Shown: positions 54,111-63,634, counted from the first letter of the stretch. The stretch: 64,000 nucleotides of DNA from GCA-2715965 sp047608975 (GCA_047608975.1 JBLFYM010000008.1:1-64000); one strand, 5' to 3'. Notes: a model not told the origin generated them from the sequence alone. Numbers and translations: made by a program.

Positions 54111-56291
54111 ATGCCCAAAACATCGGCCAAGAATAAGAAGCCGGCTCCTAAAAAAGCTGCACCCAAGAAATTCGCCAAAAAAGTAGCCAAAGCGAAAGCT
54201 TCTGCGGGGAAGAAGGCTACTGGTGCGACTTCGAAGAAGGCCACTCCCGAAAAGGCTGTCTCCAAGGCGGCAAAGAAGGTTGCTTCCAAGAAGACGGCTG
54301 CCCCGGCCAAGGCTGCGAAGAAGGTTGTCTCTAAAAAGACTGCCCCGGCGAAGGTTGCGGCCAAGAAGGTTGTCTCTAAAAAGACTGCCCCGGCGAAGGT
54401 TGCGGCCAAGAAGGTTGTCTCTAAAAAGACTGCCCCGGCGAAGGTTGCGGCCAAGAAGGTGGTAAAGAAGGTGGCTGCACCTGCGAAGGTTGCAGCTCCA
54501 AAGAAGGCCACCAAAGATTCAGCGAAGGCAGGGCCGAAAGCTGCGAAATCAGGAGCTGCTGATCCGGCTGATTCCGGTGAAGAGGGGCCAAACGCTGCGG
54601 CGTTGTCCAAGGATGACCCGAACGCGATTCCTCAGCAGTTCAGCCTGAACGAGAAGATCAAGGAGCTGGTCAGACTTTCACAGGAGCAGGGCTACCTCAC
54701 CTACAACGATATCAACGATGCTCTGCCTGACAGCATCGTTACGGCCGAAGATCTGGATGAGGTTTACATCAAACTTCGCAACCTGGAGATTGAGATCGTC
54801 GATCAGGCTGAAGTTGATCGGGTGAAACAACCTGAACCGGAAGAAGAAGAGGACAAGTCACGCCTCGACATCTTGGATGATCCGGTTCGTATGTATTTGA
54901 AGCAGATGGGCCAGGTCCAGCTGCTGACCCGCGAACAGGAAGTCGAAATTTCCAAGCGCATCGAGGAAAATGAGAATGAGGTCAAGCGGATCATCTACAG
55001 CTTCGGGTTTGCAGGCAAGGAGCACATTGCCCTCGCGGAGAAGCTGATTTCCGAACCTCCCAAGGAACGGTTTGATCGCGTGATCGTCGACAAGAAGATC
55101 GAGAGCCGTGACAACCACATTCGTGCGTTGCGCCGGCTGGTGAAAGACGTTCGCAATCAGGACACCAGTGTCGATAAATACTACGGCAACATGGTGAAGG
55201 CAGGCGAAAAGACGAAGAAGCGTTCAACGACCACTTTCAAGAAAGCGGACATCAAGCTGCAGAAGTATTTTCCCAAGTTTTTCTACAAGCAGAAGGTCAT
55301 CGAAGAAATGACTCTGGTGGCTGAAAATATCCACGACAAAATCCAGATCAGTCGCCGATCGATTGAGGATCTGGAGCGCCACAAGAAATCTGCGCAGGCC
55401 CAGACCATCCTCCAGGCGGAGGAGCAGAAGGTTACCGCGCTTGAGGAATTTGTCCGGATGTGTTTCGCGGATTACACTGCGGCTTTCCGCGAGCTACAGC
55501 ATTTTGCCGCCAAGGCGCTGCAGGCCAAGACTGAGATGGTTGAGGCCAATCTGCGCCTCGTGATTTCGATCGCCAAGAAATACACCAACCGCGGTCTCTC
55601 ATTTCTGGATCTGATTCAGGAGGGGAATATGGGACTGATGAAGGCGGTTGAGAAGTTCGAGTATCGCCGCGGTTACAAATTCTCCACCTATGCGACCTGG
55701 TGGATCAGACAGGCCATCACCCGCTCGATCGCTGATCAGGCCCGGACGATCCGTATCCCGGTCCATATGATCGAAACGATCAACAAGCTGATGCGCGTGC
55801 AGAAGCAGCTGATCCAAGATTTTGGTCGGGAAGCGACTCCGGAAGAGATCGCCGACGAAATGGAACTGCCGGTCGAGCGTGTTCGCGCGATCATGAAGAT
55901 GGCGCAGCAGCCCATCTCGCTCCAGTCTCCGGTCGGTGACTCGGAAGACACGAACTTCGGTGATTTCATCGAGGACAAGACCGCTGAGAATCCCTCAGAG
56001 ATGACGAGTTACAGCCTGCTGAAAGACAAGCTGGCAGACGTGCTCGACAGTCTTACCGAACGTGAACGCAAGGTTCTGGAACTCCGCTTCGGTCTTGCCG
56101 ACGGGTATTCCCGAACGCTTGAGGAAGTGGGCAAGCAATTCAAAGTCACCCGCGAACGTATCCGTCAGATTGAAGCGAAGGCTCTCCGGAAAATGCGTCA
56201 TCCGACGCGACTCCGCCAGTTGCAGGGCTTTATCGACACTGAAGAACTTGGTGCCCGTGCGGATCAGGCCTTCGCGGAAACAAAAACCTGA
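54111..56291 (+). CDS. rpoD: Primary sigma factor RpoD with Lys/Ala/Pro-rich N-terminal tail
   Basis: A 726-residue housekeeping sigma-70 factor. Residues 1 to about 150 are a basic Lys/Ala/Pro tail resembling histone H1, with three perfect KKVVSKKTAPAKVAA repeats plus a degenerate one. Region 1.1 follows (EKIKELVRLSQEQGYLTYND, about 180-230), then region 1.2 (DPVRMYLKQMGQVQLLTREQEVEISKRI), a non-conserved spacer, regions 2.1-2.4 (MVEANLRLVISIAKKYTNRG, YATWWIRQAITRS, near 476-545), region 3 and region 4.2 (TRERIRQIEAKALRKM, near 680). The tail should bind nucleic acid non-specifically; its effect on promoter use is unknown. A strong terminator follows the gene. Confidence 0.96.
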   Translation: MPKTSAKNKKPAPKKAAPKKFAKKVAKAKASAGKKATGATSKKATPEKAVSKAAKKVASKKTAAPAKAAKKVVSKKTAPAKVAAKKVVSKKTAPAKVAAKKVVSKKTAPAKVAAKKVVKKVAAPAKVAAPKKATKDSAKAGPKAAKSGAADPADSGEEGPNAAALSKDDPNAIPQQFSLNEKIKELVRLSQEQGYLTYNDINDALPDSIVTAEDLDEVYIKLRNLEIEIVDQAEVDRVKQPEPEEEEDKSRLDILDDPVRMYLKQMGQVQLLTREQEVEISKRIEENENEVKRIIYSFGFAGKEHIALAEKLISEPPKERFDRVIVDKKIESRDNHIRALRRLVKDVRNQDTSVDKYYGNMVKAGEKTKKRSTTTFKKADIKLQKYFPKFFYKQKVIEEMTLVAENIHDKIQISRRSIEDLERHKKSAQAQTILQAEEQKVTALEEFVRMCFADYTAAFRELQHFAAKALQAKTEMVEANLRLVISIAKKYTNRGLSFLDLIQEGNMGLMKAVEKFEYRRGYKFSTYATWWIRQAITRSIADQARTIRIPVHMIETINKLMRVQKQLIQDFGREATPEEIADEMELPVERVRAIMKMAQQPISLQSPVGDSEDTNFGDFIEDKTAENPSEMTSYSLLKDKLADVLDSLTERERKVLELRFGLADGYSRTLEEVGKQFKVTRERIRQIEAKALRKMRHPTRLRQLQGFIDTEELGARADQAFAETKT
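54318..54452 (+). repeat. Three perfect 45-bp tandem repeats inside rpoD
   Basis: Units at 54318-54362, 54363-54407 and 54408-54452 are identical, each coding for a 15-residue Lys/Ala block; a diverged copy lies at 54273-54317. Identity at all third positions implies recent duplication, and copy number may vary between strains. Confidence 0.9.
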
Positions 56292-56309
56292 CCAGTCTGT
56301 TTTTCACGA

Positions 56310-56338
56310 GAGCGTCGGTATCCCCGGCGCTCTTTTTT
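56310..56338 (+). terminator. Rho-independent terminator after rpoD
   Basis: GAGCGTCGG, loop TATCC, CCGGCGCTC (9 bp with one G-U pair), followed directly by six T residues. It lies 18 bp past the rpoD stop and separates rpoD from panB. Confidence 0.9.
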
Positions 56339-56384
56339 GTTTTTCTGTTTGCCCGTCTTTCCGCCCACCGTCAACGTTCCCGCC

Positions 56385-57158
56385 GTGTTGGATCGCAAAC
56401 TCACGATCGAAGACATCAAGTCATTGAAAGGCACGCGGTTTCCCGCGTTGACCGCCTATGATTACGGGATGGCCAAACTGCTGGATGAAGCCGGTATTCC
56501 GCTGATTCTCGTGGGGGATTCGTTGGGAATGGTCGTGCTCGGTTATCCGGATACCACGCATGTGACCTTGGAGGAGATGGAACACCACACCCGAGCTGCC
56601 GCCCGGGCAAAACCCAAGGCGCTGCTCGTTGCGGATCTGCCGTATCACTCCTATGGGAGCAGCGAGGAAGCCCTGAGTTCCGCCCGCAGACTTGTTGCCG
56701 CTGGTGCCGACGCGGTCAAAGCCGAAGGCGGGCGGGAGATCGAACCACAGATTCGGGCGATTATTTCAGCTGGAATTCCTTTTCTTGGGCACCTGGGCAT
56801 GCTGCCGCAACGGGTGATTGAAGAGGGGGGATACAAGATCAAGGGAAAGGACGCGGGCGAGCGGCGTGACTTGGTTGCCGACGCTCGCGCACTGGAGGCT
56901 GCCGGGGCATTTGGATTTGTATTGGAATTGGTTGCCCCCGACGCGGCGTGCGAGGTGACTGCAGCGATCAATGTTCCGACCATTGGCATCGGCGCGGGAG
57001 CGGTATGCGATGGGGAGATTCTGGTGACCACTGACCTGTTTGGCACCTCACCCGACTACATTCCGCGGCACGTCCCACTTCACCCTGATCTGACCGGTCG
57101 GATGAAGGAAATCGTGGCCGAATGGCGGGCTCAAATATTGAACAGCACCAGTCAATGA
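56385..57158 (+). CDS. panB: 3-methyl-2-oxobutanoate hydroxymethyltransferase
   Basis: A 257-residue cytosolic enzyme adding a hydroxymethyl group from methylene-tetrahydrofolate to 2-oxoisovalerate, the first step toward pantothenate and CoA. TIM-barrel landmarks: ALTAYDYGMAKLLDEAGIPLILVGDSLGMVVLG (Mg2+ site), LLVADLPYHSYGS, AVKAEGG, GHLGMLPQ and TIGIGAGAVCDGEILVTTDLFG. The GTG at 56385 gives the expected N-terminus (LDRKLTIEDIKSLKG); an adjacent TTG is also possible. Its TGA overlaps the moaC ATG. Confidence 0.95.
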   Translation: MLDRKLTIEDIKSLKGTRFPALTAYDYGMAKLLDEAGIPLILVGDSLGMVVLGYPDTTHVTLEEMEHHTRAAARAKPKALLVADLPYHSYGSSEEALSSARRLVAAGADAVKAEGGREIEPQIRAIISAGIPFLGHLGMLPQRVIEEGGYKIKGKDAGERRDLVADARALEAAGAFGFVLELVAPDAACEVTAAINVPTIGIGAGAVCDGEILVTTDLFGTSPDYIPRHVPLHPDLTGRMKEIVAEWRAQILNSTSQ

Positions 57159-57607
57159 GCGAACTGACGCATCTTGATAAGAGCGGCGCCGCCCGAATGG
57201 TGGACGTGTCCGCCAAACCCATTTCAAAACGCGAGGCAATTGCGCGTGGCTCCATCCGGTTGCGCTCGGAGACGATTGATCTGATCGAAGCCAATCAGGT
57301 TTCGAAGGGGAACGTCCTCGCGACGGCCAAGTTGGCGGGAATCATGGCAGCGAAGAAAACCGGTGAACTGATCCCGCTCTGTCATCCACTGCCGATTTCC
57401 CACGCGGATGTTTCTTTCGAAATCCCCACGACCCGGGATCGGATCGACATTACGGGCTCAGCAAAGATCACGGGGCAAACTGGCGTGGAGATGGAGGCGC
57501 TGACGGCAGTCAGCGTTGCGGCCCTGACTATCTACGACATGTGTAAAGCCGTGGATAAATCGATGGTGATCGAAGGTGTTGAACTCGTAGGCAAGACCAA
57601 GCGGTAA
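57155..57607 (+). CDS. moaC: Cyclic pyranopterin monophosphate synthase MoaC
   Basis: A 150-residue enzyme that, with MoaA, converts GTP to cyclic pyranopterin monophosphate in molybdenum cofactor synthesis. Family core: THLDKSGAARMVDVSAKP, ARGSIRL, GNVLATAKLAGIMAAKKTGELIPLCHPLPI, and GVEMEALTAVSVAALTIYDMCKAVDKSM with the catalytic lysines. Starts by ATGA overlap with panB. MoaA is not in this window. Confidence 0.96.
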   Translation: MSELTHLDKSGAARMVDVSAKPISKREAIARGSIRLRSETIDLIEANQVSKGNVLATAKLAGIMAAKKTGELIPLCHPLPISHADVSFEIPTTRDRIDITGSAKITGQTGVEMEALTAVSVAALTIYDMCKAVDKSMVIEGVELVGKTKR

Positions 57608-57616
57608 GGATTTTTC

Positions 57617-58102
57617 ATGGCGATAATAAGAGTTGGAATCATCACAGTTTCGGATCGGGCCTCGCAGGGCGTTTACGAAGATCTCGGCGGTCCACAAGTC
57701 CGTGCTGCCGCCGAGGGCCACGGTTGGACCGTGATCTCCGAGACTGTCGTTGGCGACGACAAGGAAGCGATTCAGCGTGCCATTCGTGAAGCCATCGCCA
57801 AGGAATGCGGATTGATTTTGACCACCGGCGGAACCGGCGTCGCCCCGCGTGATTTTACCCCCGAAGCCATTCGGGAAATCGCCCAACGCGAGTTGCCCGG
57901 TTTTGGCGAAGTCATGCGAATGGAATCGTTGAAGATCACCCCCAACGCAATACTGTCCCGGAATCTCGCTGCCACCGTCGACAATGCGCTGGTGATCGCT
58001 TTGCCTGGAAAGCCCAAAGGCGCGGTCGAGTGCCTCGGATTTGTAGTTGGCGCCATACCCCACTGCGTAAAGGTCGTGCAAGGCGTTCCCACCAGCTGCT
58101 GA
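57617..58102 (+). CDS. MogA/MoaB-family molybdopterin adenylyltransferase
   Basis: A 161-residue MoCF_biosynth-domain protein that activates molybdopterin by adenylation before metal insertion, or a MoaB-like relative. It has VGIITVSDRASQGVYEDLGGPQ, GLILTTGGTGVAPRDFTPEA (nucleotide motif) and NALVIALPGKPKGAVECL. Length fits the stand-alone MogA/MoaB type. It lies 9 bp after moaC in the same operon. The fine choice between MogA and MoaB is not settled. Confidence 0.9.
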   Translation: MAIIRVGIITVSDRASQGVYEDLGGPQVRAAAEGHGWTVISETVVGDDKEAIQRAIREAIAKECGLILTTGGTGVAPRDFTPEAIREIAQRELPGFGEVMRMESLKITPNAILSRNLAATVDNALVIALPGKPKGAVECLGFVVGAIPHCVKVVQGVPTSC

Positions 58103-58108
58103 TCGGAT

Positions 58109-58135
58109 GTAACAGCGAGCGTGAGCGAGCAGATT
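58109..58135 (+). repeat. Dispersed repeat copy C
   Basis: GTAACAGCGAGCGTGAGCGA followed by GCAGATT, 7 bp past the mogA stop, same orientation relative to the upstream gene as copies A and B but more diverged at its left end. Confidence 0.5.
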
Positions 58136-58228
58136 CCCTCATGAACGAACTCTACAGGTAACGAAGAGGGCTGCCTCGATGGGCAAAGAACCGATTGCAT
58201 CAGCCCTTGGTTTACATAGTCTCCGAAG

Positions 58229-61200
58229 ATGCGGTTCCGATGGTTTCTGATGTTGAGTTTGTTCGTCGCGCAAGACACGCGCGCGACGGAAGAAATTAGT
58301 TTTGACCGCGATATTCGTCCGATTCTTTCTGAAAATTGTTTCTTCTGCCACGGTCCTGATGAAAAGAAGCGCAAAGCGGGACTGCGACTGGACATTCATT
58401 CCTCAGCGAAGGACGTCATCGGTCGGGGAGATTTGCAGAACAGTGAACTGCACCGCCGGATCCACGCCGGGGACGCCGACATCATGCCGCCGCGTGATTC
58501 GAAGATATCTCTCTCCCCAAAAGAGAAAAGTCGGCTGACTCGCTGGATAGAGCAGGGCGGGCAATACGATGCGCATTGGGCATTCGTGGCACCGAAGAAA
58601 TGGGAACTTCCGCCGCTGCACGATTCAGATCAAACGTGGGCTCGGAACGGGATTGACCACTTCATTGCTGAGCGCCTGCGACGCGCAGGCTTGCGGCCGT
58701 CAGCCGCAGCTTCAAAGGAAACTCTCATTCGTCGTGTGTCCCTTGATCTGACCGGTCTTCCGCCCACGCTTACTGAGGTCGATGCCTTTCTCGCAGATAC
58801 CTCGGTGAAGGCCTTTGAGCGCGTTGCGGATCGATTGCTGGCCTCCCAACGGTTTGGTGAGCGCATGGCCTTGGTCTGGATGGACATCGCGCGCTATGCC
58901 GACACAGGTGGTTACCAGGGTGATGTCGCGAAGACACAGTGGCCGTGGCGCGACTGGGTGATTGCTGCCTACAATCGGAATCTTTCATTCGAGCAATTTA
59001 CCATCCAACAACTGGCCGGCGATCTGTTGCCCGACCGAACCCCGGAGATGCAGTTGGCGTCCGCCTTCAATCGGAACCACCGGATCAACGATGAAGGCGG
59101 AATCATTCCCGAGGAATGGCGGATCGAGTACGTCGCCGATCGGGTGGAGACGACCGGGACGACCTGGTTGGGATTGACGGTCGGTTGCGCCCGTTGTCAC
59201 AACCACAAATACGATCCGATCTCACACCGGGAGTATTATCAGATGTTCGCTTTCTTCAATAACGTGTCGGAGCAGGGAAAGAGTGGGAACGTGGCCCCCT
59301 TACCAAACATGGACGTCTACACCGGCGGCTCCGAAGGCGAACACGCGGAACTGAAGTCCCGGGCAGCGGATCTGAGAAAACAAGAACCGGCTGTAAAACG
59401 AGCCAAGAAGAAACGGGTGACCGATTGGACGGCTCGCGAACTCAAGCGCATCGCCGATGATTCCGTATTCTCCAACCTGCCAGCACCACTGCTCCATGCC
59501 CCGTTGGATTTCAAGCAGAAGAACTACTATTTCGATGCCCGCAATCGGAAGCGGAAACTCAATGCGGTGGGGCGTAGACTCCGCGCGGTCACCAGCAAGA
59601 CCTCAGCCGGTGGTGTTCAGTTCACCCAAGGTGCGTATATTCGAACCGATAATCCGCATCCCGACGGCAAATTCTCCGCCGCCCGATCCACCACCTGGAG
59701 CATGCGCATCGGCGTGGCGGGTCGTGATTTGGCGAATGTCGAAGGCCCGATCGCTTGCGTGGTCGCAGACGATAAATCGGAACTGGGTTACCAGATCCTC
59801 CTGGAAGATGTGGATGAAAAGAAGCCGTACCGGATCGTCGTGCGGATCCATCATGATGTCCGCGATTCCGATGGGATCGAAGTTGCGACCGGGCCCGCCA
59901 TTGCGCGTAAGGGTGAGGCCCATTTGGCGGTGACTTATGACGGTTCTCGGCGAGCGTCTGGGATTCGGATCTACGTGAATGGCAAGGCCCTAAAACTTTC
60001 GGCTTCACTGGATTCCCTGACCGGCGAAGTGGAGACCGGCGCGTTGCTAGTGCTGGGGACGGATTCCGAAGCCCAATCCCGAGCCAATTTTCGGGATGCG
60101 ACATTTTCCGGCGGACAACTGTTTGATCTGCAGGTGTTCGGTCAGGATTTGACCCCGCCCCAGGTCGTTGCCCTAGCGACGGCCGAGCCGGTCGATTCCA
60201 TGTTTTTGGGAGGTGCCGAAGGTGACGTAAATCGTTTCCTCGAAACACACTATCTGAAAGCCGTGGACGCCGAGTATCAGCAGTTGCTGAAGAAGATCGC
60301 GCAGGCGGAAGCGGCATTGGCAAAGTTCGAGAAGACGAGCATCACCAAAGTGAGTGTGATGGATGAGCTCAAAATCGGCCGCCCCACCTACCTGCTGGAA
60401 CGTGGTGCCTACGACCACCCGGATACGAATGAGGTGTTGGTGGCATCCACCTTCGCGACGCTCCCAGCGATGGCCGGCGATCTGCCGATGAACCGATTGG
60501 GGCTGGCAAAGTGGCTGTTCCAGGATGATCACCCGCTGACCGGTCGCGTGGCGATGAACCGCTATTGGCTGATGTATTTTGGCACGGGACTGGTGAAGAC
60601 GGTTGAAGATTTTGGTTCCCAGGGGGAACGGCCTTCCCATCAGGAATTGCTCGATTGGCTGGCTGTCGCGTTTCGCGAAAGCGGTTGGGATATCAAGGCC
60701 ATGCAAAAACTGATCGTCATGAGTGCCACCTACCGGCAGTCGTCGAAGGTGACGCCCGAGCTGTGGGCTCGCGATCCGGAGAATCGGCTGCTGGCGCGTG
60801 GTCCGCGCTTCCGTCTCTACGGGCAGGCGCTGCGCGATCAGGCCTTGGCGGTGAGTGGTCTTCTTAAGCCGGCCATCGGTGGAAAGCCCGTGATGCCTTA
60901 CCAACCGGCCGGTCTTTGGGAGGATGTGAGTGCCAAAGGTGTGCAGTATCTCGTTGCCGACGGCGACGCACTTTATCGCCGGAGCATGTACACGTTTTGG
61001 CGCCGCACGGTGCCGCCTCCCTCGATGATGAATTTCGACAACGCTTCCCGTGAGATCTGTTCAGTGAAGTCTCCGCGGACGAACACGCCTTTGCAGGCGA
61101 TGAATCTCATGAATGATCCGCAGTTTGTTGAAGCCGCGCGCTGTCTGGCGGAGCGGATGATGCGAGAAGGCGGAGAGTCGGTCGAAGAGCGTCTTATCCA

Positions 61201-61432
61201 CGGACATCGTCTCGTGCTTGCGCGCCGACCGGATGAAGCCGTGCTGCGCATTCTGAAACGCGGCTACGCGGACTACCGAACGCGTTTTGCCGCTGCCGAA
61301 AACGATGCCAAAGCATTCATTGCCTCCGGGAAATCAAAACCAGATGCCACCTTGGATGCGATCGAACTCGCAGCCAACACGGCCGTCGCCAACATTCTGT
61401 TGAACCTCGACGAGACGGTGACCAAAGAATAG
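58229..61432 (+). CDS. PSD1 (planctomycete-type cytochrome C) domain protein
   Basis: A 1067-residue secreted protein. Signal peptide 1-20, then a PSCyt1 haem-binding motif in ILSENCFFCHG (CxxCH, 37-41). A DUF1549 domain follows (about 120-330, with DHFIAERLRRAGL and GCARCHNHKYDPIS, a second CxxCH near residue 325), then a LamG/concanavalin-like insert (about 440-640), and a C-terminal DUF1553 domain (LAKWLFQDDHPLTGRVAMNRYW, NTPLQAMNLMNDPQFVEAAR). These proteins are nearly restricted to the PVC group; their role is unproven but often tied to polysaccharide use. It precedes its DUF1501 partner by 25 bp. Confidence 0.93.
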   Translation: MRFRWFLMLSLFVAQDTRATEEISFDRDIRPILSENCFFCHGPDEKKRKAGLRLDIHSSAKDVIGRGDLQNSELHRRIHAGDADIMPPRDSKISLSPKEKSRLTRWIEQGGQYDAHWAFVAPKKWELPPLHDSDQTWARNGIDHFIAERLRRAGLRPSAAASKETLIRRVSLDLTGLPPTLTEVDAFLADTSVKAFERVADRLLASQRFGERMALVWMDIARYADTGGYQGDVAKTQWPWRDWVIAAYNRNLSFEQFTIQQLAGDLLPDRTPEMQLASAFNRNHRINDEGGIIPEEWRIEYVADRVETTGTTWLGLTVGCARCHNHKYDPISHREYYQMFAFFNNVSEQGKSGNVAPLPNMDVYTGGSEGEHAELKSRAADLRKQEPAVKRAKKKRVTDWTARELKRIADDSVFSNLPAPLLHAPLDFKQKNYYFDARNRKRKLNAVGRRLRAVTSKTSAGGVQFTQGAYIRTDNPHPDGKFSAARSTTWSMRIGVAGRDLANVEGPIACVVADDKSELGYQILLEDVDEKKPYRIVVRIHHDVRDSDGIEVATGPAIARKGEAHLAVTYDGSRRASGIRIYVNGKALKLSASLDSLTGEVETGALLVLGTDSEAQSRANFRDATFSGGQLFDLQVFGQDLTPPQVVALATAEPVDSMFLGGAEGDVNRFLETHYLKAVDAEYQQLLKKIAQAEAALAKFEKTSITKVSVMDELKIGRPTYLLERGAYDHPDTNEVLVASTFATLPAMAGDLPMNRLGLAKWLFQDDHPLTGRVAMNRYWLMYFGTGLVKTVEDFGSQGERPSHQELLDWLAVAFRESGWDIKAMQKLIVMSATYRQSSKVTPELWARDPENRLLARGPRFRLYGQALRDQALAVSGLLKPAIGGKPVMPYQPAGLWEDVSAKGVQYLVADGDALYRRSMYTFWRRTVPPPSMMNFDNASREICSVKSPRTNTPLQAMNLMNDPQFVEAARCLAERMMREGGESVEERLIHGHRLVLARRPDEAVLRILKRGYADYRTRFAAAENDAKAFIASGKSKPDATLDAIELAANTAVANILLNLDETVTKE

Positions 61433-61457
61433 GCAGAACCTTTCCCCCACATTTGAA

Positions 61458-62906
61458 ATGAATCCCCTTGATCAATCGTTGCTCGATATCAACCGCCGCC
61501 ACTTTTTCGGACGCAGTGCCGCAGGCATCGGAACTGCCGCGCTCGCTTCCCTTATGCCGGGTAAGCTTTCGGCGGGGACCGGCGGATCGGGAATCGGAGG
61601 CTTTCCCACTCACAATCCGAAGGTGAAGCGGATCATCTATCTGTTTCAGTCGGGAGCCCCTTCCCAGCTGGATCTCTTCGATCACAAACCCGATTTGCAC
61701 CGGCGTTTTGATCAGGACCTCCCGGACTCGATCCGAAAGGGCCAACGCCTGACCGGCATGACCTCTGGTCAGAAGCGTTTTCCGGTCGCCCCCTCGATCT
61801 TTGACTTCAAACCGCGCGGGAAATCAGGACTTACCATCAGCGAATTGATGCCGCATCTCCATTCCGTTGCCGATGAACTTTGCCTCGTGAAATCGATGCA
61901 CACCGAGGCCATCAATCACGATCCCGCCATTACCTTCTTTCAGACAGGTTCACAGATAGCCGGTCGCCCGAGTATAGGTTCCTGGCTGTCCTATGGCTTG
62001 GGTTCGATGAACTCGGATCTGCCGGCGTTTGTCGCGATGACTTCCCAGGGCACGGGCCGACCGGGCGGTCAGCCGCTTTACGATCGCTTGTGGGGAAGCG
62101 GATTTCTGCCGACGACTCATCAGGGTGTGAAGTTTCGAGGAGTCGGTGATCCAGTGCTCTACATCAACAACCCCGCCGGTATCGATCGTTCTCTTCGTCG
62201 CCGGATGCTGGATGACATTGCCGCCATCAACCAACGCAAACTGCAGGAATACGGCGATCCGGAAATCGCTACCCGGATCGCTCAGTACGAACTTGCCTAT
62301 CGCATGCAGATGTCCGTCCCCGATCTCACCGACCTTTCGGATGAACCGGAGGCGACCTTTGAGGAATACGGTCCGGAATCGAAAAAGAAGGGATCGTTCG
62401 CTTTTAACTGCATCCTCGCCCGACGCCTGGCGGAACGGGATGTTCGTTTCGTACAGCTCTTCCACATGGGTTGGGATCAGCACAAGGGACTGCCCGCCCA
62501 GATCAAGGGCCAGACCTTCGATACGGACCAGTCAACCGCTGCCCTGATCCGTGATCTCAAACGACGTGGACTGCTCGATGACACTTTGGTCATCTGGGGC
62601 GGTGAGTTCGGTCGGACCGTCTACAGTCAGGGGACATTGACCAAGGAAAACTACGGGCGTGATCACCATCCCCGCGCGTTCTCGATGTTCCTTGCTGGCG
62701 CCGGGGTGAACAAAGGCACGATGTATGGCCAGACCGATGACTACGGATACAACGTCGTCGAAAACCCGGTTCACGTTCACGACCTGCACGCCACCATTCT
62801 CCATCTGCTCGGGATCGATCACGAACGCCTCACCTACAAGTTCCAAGGCCGGCGCTACCGGTTGACCGACGTGCACGGCAAAATCGTCAACGGACTTTTG
62901 GATTAG
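61458..62906 (+). CDS. DUF1501 family secreted protein
   Basis: A 482-residue protein with an N-terminal export signal of Tat character (NRRHFFGRSAAGIGTAALASLM), and the alkaline-phosphatase-like DUF1501 domain: IYLFQSGAPSQLDLFDHKPDL, FVAMTSQGTGRPGGQPLYDRLWGSGFLP, DTLVIWGGEFGRTVYSQG and GRDHHPRAFSMFLAGAGV. It forms the usual PVC pair with the PSD1 gene just upstream. Biochemical function is unknown. Confidence 0.93.
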   Translation: MNPLDQSLLDINRRHFFGRSAAGIGTAALASLMPGKLSAGTGGSGIGGFPTHNPKVKRIIYLFQSGAPSQLDLFDHKPDLHRRFDQDLPDSIRKGQRLTGMTSGQKRFPVAPSIFDFKPRGKSGLTISELMPHLHSVADELCLVKSMHTEAINHDPAITFFQTGSQIAGRPSIGSWLSYGLGSMNSDLPAFVAMTSQGTGRPGGQPLYDRLWGSGFLPTTHQGVKFRGVGDPVLYINNPAGIDRSLRRRMLDDIAAINQRKLQEYGDPEIATRIAQYELAYRMQMSVPDLTDLSDEPEATFEEYGPESKKKGSFAFNCILARRLAERDVRFVQLFHMGWDQHKGLPAQIKGQTFDTDQSTAALIRDLKRRGLLDDTLVIWGGEFGRTVYSQGTLTKENYGRDHHPRAFSMFLAGAGVNKGTMYGQTDDYGYNVVENPVHVHDLHATILHLLGIDHERLTYKFQGRRYRLTDVHGKIVNGLLD

Positions 62907-62935
62907 TAACAGGAAGACAGCGACCAGAGTGCACG

Positions 62936-62961
62936 TCGGCGGCGAGCGTGAGCGAGTGGAT
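62936..62961 (+). repeat. Dispersed repeat copy D (diverged)
   Basis: GTCGGCGGCGAGCGTGAGCG followed by AGTGGATT, 30 bp past the DUF1501 stop. It shares the GAGCGTGAGCGAG core with copies A to C, in the same gene-sense orientation. Confidence 0.4.
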
Positions 62962-63068
62962 TGTCCTGGAGAATTCCTTTGTCTCCATTCCCATGTCCCT
63001 GTTCTGTGTTCGGCTAAGGCCGTCACATCCGCTTTGTCTCAACCGGAGGAACCTCCGAAACCCGAATC

Positions 63069-63569
63069 TCACCCCCGCTTTTTCTTGGGCGACTGATCCG
63101 CAGCTTCACGACACGCATCTGCCACTGTGCCCAACTTCACCAGAAAATCTTCCCGATCCTTCTCATCCAAGACTGTAAGCACCTGTGATTGAAGATCCAC
63201 CGCCACATCACGCATGTTCTCGAACAGCTTCAGCCCCGGCGAAGTGATCTTGATCCGGTAGGCTCGACGATCAGTTTCGTGACGGTTGCGTTCCACCCAG
63301 CCCGCTTTCTCCATCCGCTCCAATAGTGAGGCGATCGTATTCGGATCACTGCTCATCATGCGTGTGAGTTCCCCCTGCGTAATGCCTTTCGGATCCGCTT
63401 CCGTGAGCGAACGAAGCGCCGTGAACTGATCCGGCGTTGCCCCGGTCGGGGCGATGCGTCGACGAAACGCCTGATTTAAACTGTACCACGCCCGACGGAG
63501 CAGGGGAGGCAGTCGCTTCCGATCAGGGGAGTCAACTGGGAGCAAGTTATCCGGGTTGGGATCGGGCAT
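63069..63569 (-). CDS. MarR-family transcriptional regulator
   Basis: A 166-residue winged-helix repressor. N-terminal dimerisation helix (LPPLLRRAWYSLNQAFRRRI), DNA-recognition region (GITQGELTRMMSSDPNTIASLLERMEKAGWVERN) and the wing with DRRAYRIKITSPGLKL match the family. The ligand and targets are unknown. I start at the ATG at 63569; a GTG at 63593 falls inside a small inverted repeat. Divergent from a secreted-protein gene starting at 63910, its possible target. Confidence 0.9.
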   Translation of the reverse strand: MPDPNPDNLLPVDSPDRKRLPPLLRRAWYSLNQAFRRRIAPTGATPDQFTALRSLTEADPKGITQGELTRMMSSDPNTIASLLERMEKAGWVERNRHETDRRAYRIKITSPGLKLFENMRDVAVDLQSQVLTVLDEKDREDFLVKLGTVADACREAADQSPKKKRG

Positions 63570-63586
63570 TTGTCCGGAACTGTTTG

Positions 63587-63634
63587 GTAGCACGAAGGCA
63601 AAGTGTCAAATCCGAACATTCGGCAAAGTGCTAC
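63587..63634. promoter_or_regulatory. Inverted repeat next to marR start
   Basis: GTAGCAC (63587-63593) and GTGCTAC (63628-63634), perfect 7-bp arms 34 bp apart, just upstream of marR. It could be an operator pair or an RNA hairpin. Weak evidence. Confidence 0.3.
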
